From the NCBI GenBank assembly GCA_032718475.1, contig JAUCBJ010005924.1, forward strand, positions 1 through 25,054: a stretch of 25,054 bases of DNA, written 5' to 3'. The notes beneath the pieces were generated by a model. It saw only the letters and a list, made by a program, of their open reading frames with translations. It ran no database searches and was not told the origin of the DNA. The position numbers and the translations under genes were made by a program. Below are positions 19,030 to 25,054 of this stretch, piece after piece. Source of the stretch: Nemertoderma westbladi (taxonomy: Eukaryota > Xenacoelomorpha > Nemertodermatida > Nemertodermatidae). Position 1 is the first letter of the stretch. Every line of letters begins with the position of its first letter.

Positions 19030-20055
19030 ATGGCAGCGGAATTAGAACAATTGCGATCGGAGGCGGAATCTCTTAAGAACCAGATCAGAGACTCACGTAA
19101 GAACGCGGCCGATACGACGCTGGCTGCGGTGTCATCCAGCATGGAGGCCGTCGGCCGGATACAGATGAGAACCCGTCGCACCCTGCGGGGACATCTCGCC
19201 AAGATCTACGCGATGCATTGGGGCTCGGAGAGTCGGTACCTAGTGAGCGCCTCGCAGGACGGTAAACTCATTGTCTGGGACTCCTATACCACCAACAAGG
19301 TTCACGCCATCCCCCTCCGCTCCAGCTGGGTAATGACCTGCGCGTACGCCCCCTCGGGGACCTACGTAGCCTGCGGAGGGTTAGACAACATCTGTTCGAT
19401 CTACTCGCTCAAGACGCGAGAAGGCAACGTGCGCGTGAGTCGCGAGCTGCCCGGTCACACCGGGTACCTCAGCTGTTGCCGCTTCATCGACGACAACCAA
19501 ATAGTGACCAGCTCCGGCGACATGACCTGCGCCCTGTGGGACATCGAGACCGGCCAGCAGACCACCTCGTTTAGCGGCCACACCGGGGACGTTATGTCCC
19601 TGAGTTTGTCGCCGGATCAAAAGTGCTTCACCTCGGGTGCGTGCGACGCGTCGTCCAAGCTTTGGGACATCCGGGACGGGATGTGTCGGCAGACCTTCGC
19701 CGGACACGAGAGCGACATCAACGCGGTCACCTTCTTCCCCAATGGGAACGCTTTCGTCACGGGTTCGGACGACGCGACCTGTCGTCTCTTCGACATCCGA
19801 GCGGACCAGGAGCTCATGCTCTACTCCCACGACAACATCATCTGCGGGATCACCTCAGTGGCGTTCAGTAAGTCCGGTCGACTTCTCCTCGCCGGTTACG
19901 ACGATTTCAATTGCAACGTTTGGGACGCGATGAAGGGCGAGCGAGCTGGGGTTCTAGCGGGTCACGACAACCGGGTCAGTTGCCTTGGCGTCACCGAGGA
20001 TGGAATGGCAGTTGCAACCGGCTCCTGGGATAGTTTCCTCAAGATCTGGAACTAA
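19030..20055 (+). CDS. G-protein beta subunit (GNB1/2/4 type), intact and without introns in the coding region
   Basis: This 341-residue protein is the beta subunit that pairs with G-gamma and couples heptahelical receptors to effectors at the plasma membrane. The N-terminus (about 2-27) is the helix forming a coiled coil with G-gamma. [20 protein letters not shown] and then seven WD blades follow, closing at VWD (83), IYSLK (about 126), LWD (170), LWD (212), LFD (254), VWD (298) and the C-terminal FLKIWN. The family length is 340; one extra residue lies in the first four. The ATG has A at -3 and G at +4, and no in-frame alternative is better. Vertebrate orthologues have many coding introns, and none is present here, suggesting a retrocopy or intron loss. 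GC is high against the AT-rich flanks, consistent with strong codon selection. Intactness and close similarity to vertebrate beta-1 imply function. Confidence 0.97.
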   Translation: MAAELEQLRSEAESLKNQIRDSRKNAADTTLAAVSSSMEAVGRIQMRTRRTLRGHLAKIYAMHWGSESRYLVSASQDGKLIVWDSYTTNKVHAIPLRSSWVMTCAYAPSGTYVACGGLDNICSIYSLKTREGNVRVSRELPGHTGYLSCCRFIDDNQIVTSSGDMTCALWDIETGQQTTSFSGHTGDVMSLSLSPDQKCFTSGACDASSKLWDIRDGMCRQTFAGHESDINAVTFFPNGNAFVTGSDDATCRLFDIRADQELMLYSHDNIICGITSVAFSKSGRLLLAGYDDFNCNVWDAMKGERAGVLAGHDNRVSCLGVTEDGMAVATGSWDSFLKIWN

Positions 20056-20342
20056 ATTATCCTCCTCCCTAGACTTTTAAATAGCCCCTCCCCTACTCGC
20101 ACTGATTCTACCATTTAATTCTCGACATTTTCCTCTATGGTAGGTGCCGCATTCGCAGCTATATTATATTTCGACATTGAGTTTCTTGTGGCAGGTAAGA
20201 TAGCCCTAGTGTGTGGCTATTTATATATTGTAATTATATTACGACTCATAACAGGTACTTATATACTAACAAACTATAATAATACCTACTAACTCTACAA
20301 TGCACTAGGCTTTATGTATAACTCATGTCTGGTGTATTATAT
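20056..20342 (+). other. G-beta 3' untranslated region
   Basis: A pyrimidine-rich start follows the stop codon. A strong donor-like GGCAGGTAAGATAG lies at 20190-20203, about 138 bases after the stop. AATAAA is found only later, at 20430-20435 and 20448-20453. No genomic poly(A) tract follows the coding region, so a retrocopy origin, if real, is not recent. Confidence 0.45.
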
Positions 20343-20436
20343 TATATACCGATATATATATAAATATTATACCGATATATATATAAATATTATACCGATA
20401 TATATATAAATATTATACCGGTATATGTAAATAAAT
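20343..20436 (+). repeat. 23-bp AT-rich tandem repeat, four copies
   Basis: Units starting ACCGATATATATATAAATAT begin at 20348, 20371, 20394 and 20417. The last reads ACCGG instead of ACCGA, creating a TACCGGTA, and degenerates into AATAAA at 20430-20435. The array lies where the G-beta transcript could end. Confidence 0.9.
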
Positions 20437-21040
20437 ATCCAAAATTGAATAAATTTGCAGGACAAGAAAGTGAATATATATACCGGTATATATCGTGATA
20501 ACAACCATTTTACCTTCTGTTTATTAAGTTAGCAAGAAACTTCGAAGTTTATTATCACATATGTTTTGCTGTGTATGTTATATAATATGTTGTTAATGCG
20601 GCAGCTACCATTATGGAGTACAACACTGCAAATGTAATTTTTGACCCCCCCCCCCCCCCCCTACCCTATCTTCGCCGTTCCCCAAGAGTCTCTCTGTTGA
20701 GATACAAGTACCGGTACCTAATTTTTGAGTGCATTGTGGTCGACCTTCAACTGTCAGTGTTTGTTATTAACGGTTTCCCCCAATATTATTAGTTAACTGT
20801 GTTTTTTTTATATGAAACATTCGCACGCTGGATACCCAGTAGGCACCTAAACATCTAACTCCTTGTATTGTGTGCGTGTCGGTGTATGTGAGGTGCGTGT
20901 GTGTGCAACCATGTCGCGTTGGCAACCATGTCGCATAAATAGCAGCAACCGGGTAACCGTTTTTGGAGTTCAAAAAAACTAATAGGAGTTTATTCTAACC
21001 TAAAGTTGCCACTACTTCACTTTGGTCCGTCCCCTGCCAC
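20437..21040. other. No gene recognised; poly(C) tract and GT-rich stretch
   Basis: It contains TACCGGTA at 20481 and about 20710, a 17-base C run (20645-20661), and a GTGTGTGCAACCATGTCGC...GCAACCATGTCGC repeat (about 20895-20935). No coding signal can be supported. Confidence 0.4.
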
Positions 21041-21151
21041 CAGATGGTACCATGTTAAGGTACCGGTACCATGTTAAGGTACCGGTACCATGTTAAGGTA
21101 CCGGTACCATGTTAAGGTACCGGTACCATGTTAAGGTACCGGTACCATCTG
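21041..21151 (+). repeat. 19-bp minisatellite, five copies, bounded by an inverted repeat
   Basis: CATGTTAAGGTACCGGTAC units start at 21051, 21070, 21089, 21108 and 21127. The array begins CAGATGGTACC (21041-21051) and ends GGTACCATCTG (21141-21151), which are exact inverse complements. Every unit contains ACCGGT and GGTACC palindromes. It looks like a TACCGGTA-type palindrome that was captured and tandemly amplified. Confidence 0.95.
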
Positions 21152-23740
21152 TTTTTGTTGACCAGGTTACGACGTACTGTTTTTGCGACTAGGTTGAACC
21201 CACACTACTACTGATGCCAGCATAGTTTTATCCATCATGTTTTAATATTTACCTTTTTATATATTGTCATAGCAACTATAATTGCCCAATATTGTTATAA
21301 CTAAAGGTTCTGATTAATATTTTCTCTTATTTTGCTTAAAACTTCTGAATTTTATTTTAGCGTGGGGCTTTAAATTATTCATGAATTTATTATACAAGGA
21401 ATGGGATATGTTAATCGTTGAATTGTGTCAATTATCAGTAATTTATGCTTTCCTACTGCTGTTAGTTGCCAAATATCCTTTATTATTATAATTATTATCA
21501 CCTGTTCGTTTCTTTATGTATTGTATGATAGTCTTAATATTATATTATAGATAGATAGGCACCAAATATTTACTAAACCCATAACCAAATATATACCGTT
21601 ACGGTAACTCAACGAATAAGGTACTACTATATATTACGTCGCTTTGATATCGTTTTCGCTTTTTTGATTAAAACTCACGACCTATTTTTTTGTTTATTGT
21701 ATGTTCTAGGTGGCACTATTATTATCTTGATGTTGTAGTTATTGACAATTTCCGGTTTAGTAATATATTTTACATGCATGTTTGTTTAGTGTTACAATAA
21801 GTCGCTTATCAACTGGTTGGGCAGTGTTTCAGGTTCTTTTGCGCCGTTTACTTTATACACTCGGGTTTGTGATGTTGTTGCGCATGCGCATAATAATGCT
21901 CATGCTCATTCAAATTTGCAGGTCTACATTTTGCAATAATCTCTCCGCGTAGTGTTTGCAATATTACTTTACGTACCGGTTTGGTTCCGCCAGTGCATTA
22001 TTTGTTCGCAAATATAAATACGTGCAGTTTTATTTAATGTTGTTAACTTGATTCAGTTCCGGTTGTGCCATGTTCCCTGGAACTCACAACCTTATAGTCT
22101 ATATTACCCAACCCAAGATAGTAAATAAAGAGGACGCGCTCATATAGAGTGTTTACTGTTTACATATACTATTAAATTATCGATTATTATTTTATACTCT
22201 AGTTAAGTGGTCTGGTACTGTAAATAAGAGGGTTCTAGGGTATATGGCACTCTGGTTTGTACAGTAGACAACTAACACAGGGTTCTAGGGTATATGGCAC
22301 TCTGGTTTGTACACAACTAACACACGCAACTGATTATATTATAACTAATTATTAATAGTAGAATATGATATTCGTGAATAAGAAACTCTTGCACAACAAA
22401 TATCTAATCAAAATGTTCAATATAATTCATAATTAAAATAATTCCAAGTTGGAAACTTTATTGTTGGTTAAATTTGATTTGATTCAGTATACACCCCAGT
22501 CAAACCGAGTTTTCATTGGTTACATTTGCGGTATATGCTTTATAACTTATTAATTTATAATATTTTTAAATTAATTGGATTAGTGTTTCACTTTATCCAC
22601 GTTGTTCTTGTTGTGATATAGTTTGGTGGCGATCCCCTATGTGCGCTCTTTATTTACGATATTAATATCTTGAAAATCATGTAATTTGTATGTCAATATT
22701 TTTCGGTTAACAGGGAAGTCAGAGTCAAGTCGCCCCCCTAAACCCAAATAAAACACATTAAAAAAATACAGTATTTGTTCTATGCAACCAACCTCTATAA
22801 CAATCATCATATGCACTGCAACCTGAACCTGAATGTAACTGAAAGGGTAGCCTATATGACAAAAGATAGTAAAGAAAGGCCCCGGTAGTAATTATATACC
22901 ATGCCGGGGCCCGGGGGCTCAGAGAACGTTAATTACTTTCAATTCGATTACGGTCGCGAATATTTATGCTACTGCTGTCCCATGTATCATTCGAAAATTG
23001 TGGTGTATTTGTAATGTTATATAACTTTAATAATAATAATAATATCTTACGGCTAAGGAAGTTAATTATATAAAACTCGGAAACTATTGAGCTACTAGCT
23101 GTGCTTTAGCGGCAGGCGAAATTCTAGGAATCTGGGGGTGGGGATGCCGTATGAATGTAATAATTTGAAGAATCAAACTCATCAAATAATTTTTGATAGT
23201 GGCTTGTGGGCGGGGAGGTTTTGCAATTAGTATTCCAGTGGTTGTAGTTGGTAGCACCTTGGTACAACAGGAATATAACCCCGGGATAATTGCGATGTTT
23301 TCATATTTTTAGGAAATGAGCGTGGAACAGTGTAAGGTATGTTTAGGTGTTTATAGTCTCGGAACGGCCATTTGAAGTCCCAGGAATTTTCTCTTCTCTT
23401 ATCTGTATTGGTGAGCAGCGGTTGTTATTCGCAACCGGTTCCGGTTGTTCTAATGTGACGGGCTTTATTTTTAACTAATATTATATGGGAGATATAATTT
23501 ATTAGATTATCATTATTACATTATGTTTAAATTTAGGGTGCAATGGTCTGGTCACCCTTGCGATGTTATATACTCCATACTCTTTTTATAGGAAAAAACG
23601 TTAAACTATTAAAAATCGTTCTATTATGAAATCGTAACCTGGGTGTTTAATTGTCTTTCAATTATCTATTATTTTTTTACTGTATATTGCCTTATATATT
23701 TGGTGTTAATTTATCTCACATCCCACCACGATACTATCCC
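21152..23740. other. AT-rich intergenic DNA between the G-beta and tubulin genes
   Basis: About 2.6 kb without a frame of domain-level interest. Contents noted are a two-copy direct repeat (22229-22323), a GC patch with inverted character (GGCCCCGG ... CCGGGGCCCGGGGG, about 22877-22919) and an AAT triplet run near 23028-23043. The last few hundred bases should include the 3' untranslated region of the minus-strand tubulin gene. No convincing poly(A) signal is close to its stop. Confidence 0.4.
22229..22323 (+). repeat. 50-bp direct repeat, two copies
   Basis: AGGGTTCTAGGGTATATGGC begins at 22229 and again at 22279. Both copies continue with ACTCTGGTTTGTACA and end ACAACTAACAC. The second lacks a few bases (GTAG) present in the first. 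Confidence 0.93.
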
Positions 23741-24812
23741 TCATGGCGCATCCTTGCCAACCTCTAGATAATCCCGTTCTAACGCCGCCAGATCGTGTCT
23801 CGCGTCATCGAACTCTCCTTCCTCCATCCCCTCTCCGACGTACCAATGTACGAACGCGCGCTTAGCGTACATTAAATCAAATTTCCGGTTCAGACGAGAC
23901 CAAACATCGCACATTGCCGTGTTGTTACACAGCAAACACACTGACCTCATTGACTTGCACATATCACTTTGAGGAGCTACGGTAACTGGTTGATAGTTGA
24001 TGCCTATCTTAAAACCCGTGGGGCACCACTCAACAAAATTCACTTTCTTGTCTCTCTTTATTTTCATGATGGCGCTGTTGATTTCATTTGGTATCGCATC
24101 ACCCCGGTATAACATGCAACACGCCATGTACTTCCCTTGCGACGGGTTGCTGCGTATCATTTGGTTGCTCTTAAGGAAACACGCAATACTAATCTGTTGT
24201 ACAGACATTTCCTCGTGTTTGGCTCGATCCACCGTTAGTATAGGCGCATACGCAGTCATCGGGAAGTGGATCCGCGGGTAAGGAATCAAATTCGTCTGAA
24301 ATTCACACAAATCGCAGTTCAAACATCCATCGAATCGCAACGAGGTCGTGATCGAACTCATTACTTGGCTGAGTAATTTGTTTAGATGGCAATAATTCGG
24401 CCTTTCTATGTAAAGATTGGTGCGGCAGATATCGTAACATGCCTGATTGTCTAGAAGGAAGGCGCAGTCAACATGTTCAATGCTGCTGTGAGTCGTTAGG
24501 ACTGCGTTATACGGCTCCACTACTGCGGTAGAAATTTCGGGAGATGGGAAAATTGGTAGATGGAATTTTGAAGACTTTCCATACTCTTGGGCGAGGTTCT
24601 CCAAGAGTAGTGAGGTGAAACCAGATCCGGTCCCTCCCCCGTAGCTGTGGAACAACATGAAACCCTGAAGATTCTCGCAATTCTCAGTGACTCTGTGCAG
24701 TCTATCTAGGACTACCTCTAGTATTTCTTTCCCCAAAGTATAGTGGCCTCTCGCATAATTATTCGCTGCGTCTTCTTTCCCGCTTATCATTTGCTCCGGG
24801 TGATATAAATAC
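23741..24812 (-). CDS. Divergent alpha-tubulin, 3' exon, lacking the acidic C-terminal tail
   Basis: This encodes canonical alpha-tubulin residues about 87-440. A splice acceptor (TTTCCTGCAG, ending at 24813) precedes [20 protein letters not shown]; an in-frame TAA at 24833-24835 shows that coding does not extend further left of it. The GTP-binding motif GGGTGSG sits at canonical 142-148 and the catalytic glutamate of DLCEFQTNL at 254. EPYN, NYQP and the [21 protein letters not shown] helix region are kept. No internal indel is visible relative to ordinary alpha-tubulin, yet many surface residues differ and cysteines are frequent. The protein ends ...[14 protein letters not shown], where the glutamate-rich tail ending in tyrosine normally begins; other frames past the stop encode no acidic tail. 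Upstream exons, with the lysine-40 loop, are outside the window. Likely a functional, specialised (for example germline or axonemal) isotype, though a young pseudogene is possible. Confidence 0.93.
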
Positions 24813-25054
24813 CTGCAGGAAACGGCGAAATATTAGGGTTAATAATAATGTAGCCTTCACACCGCTCTATTCTATTTCCCACCCAGTGTTTATTATTATT
24901 ATGATATTTTTATTTTGGGTCGGTAATCGTGTCCAAACCCACAAAATAATATTCAGAGTTTCGTTTTAAGAAAAGTGAATCATCTCAGTGCGTTTGTCGA
25001 AATAGTCATTTGGAATTTTTATTAAATTATTTCGAGGGAACAAATTATATCGTT
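24813..25054 (-). other. Alpha-tubulin intron (5' part outside the window)
   Basis: AT-rich sequence immediately upstream of the tubulin acceptor shows no frame resembling tubulin residues 1-86. The intron therefore exceeds about 240 bases and the donor lies outside the window. Confidence 0.65.

Noticed and set aside
19381-19830. 149-codon minus-strand frame opposite G-beta
   Set aside because: It is a shadow of the GC-rich, stop-poor codon usage of the real gene and has no domain features.
23997-24281. 94-codon plus-strand frame
   Set aside because: It is antisense to the clearly recognisable alpha-tubulin exon.

Overview
The window looks like nuclear DNA of an animal, most likely an invertebrate. 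Two host genes are recognisable: an intact G-protein beta subunit and a divergent alpha-tubulin 3' exon with a splice acceptor. Both sit in AT-rich DNA full of eukaryotic retroelements (BEL/Pao LTR, a LINE), foldback MITEs and minisatellites. There are no prokaryotic operons, and I cannot name the species.

Layout. Positions 1-2494 hold the 3' half of a BEL/Pao pol gene (end of the RT region, RNase H, zinc finger, integrase). It is open at the window edge and broken by one in-frame stop; a probable LTR follows. Positions 4115-5561 hold a decayed gene with CCHC zinc knuckles and a basic tail, family not recognised. Positions 6485-12586 are repeat-built. A 329-bp block occurs twice 3,307 bp apart with one difference seen. 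A 915-bp foldback element, a nested hairpin, 36 apparently perfect copies of a 35-bp unit, a decayed lysine-rich ORF and a second foldback copy complete this stretch. Positions 13200-13900 are GC-rich, cryptically simple DNA. Positions 15210-16850 contain a 32-bp repeat block and a foldback copy interrupted by a 33-bp minisatellite. A dead LINE reverse transcriptase lies at 17130-18160 (minus strand), next to another foldback fragment.

The host genes are at the right. The G-beta coding region (19030-20055, plus) is unbroken by introns and GC-rich. It has a TATA-like box and a possible 53-nt intron in its 5' leader. About 3.7 kb of AT-rich sequence with short repeats follows. The alpha-tubulin exon (23741-24812, minus) runs from about residue 87 to a stop exactly where the acidic tail should begin.

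The most unusual signals are four. First, the palindrome TACCGGTA occurs about 26 times by eye, almost all between 13.07 and 21.15 kb, where chance predicts less than one in the whole window. Second, the alpha-tubulin lacks its acidic, tyrosine-ending tail. Third, there is a local family of foldback elements with homopolymeric C/G tracts near their ends. Fourth, a homogeneous 35-bp array abuts a recent duplication. The genes show no sign of forming one pathway; the window is two host genes beside a transposon and satellite landscape.
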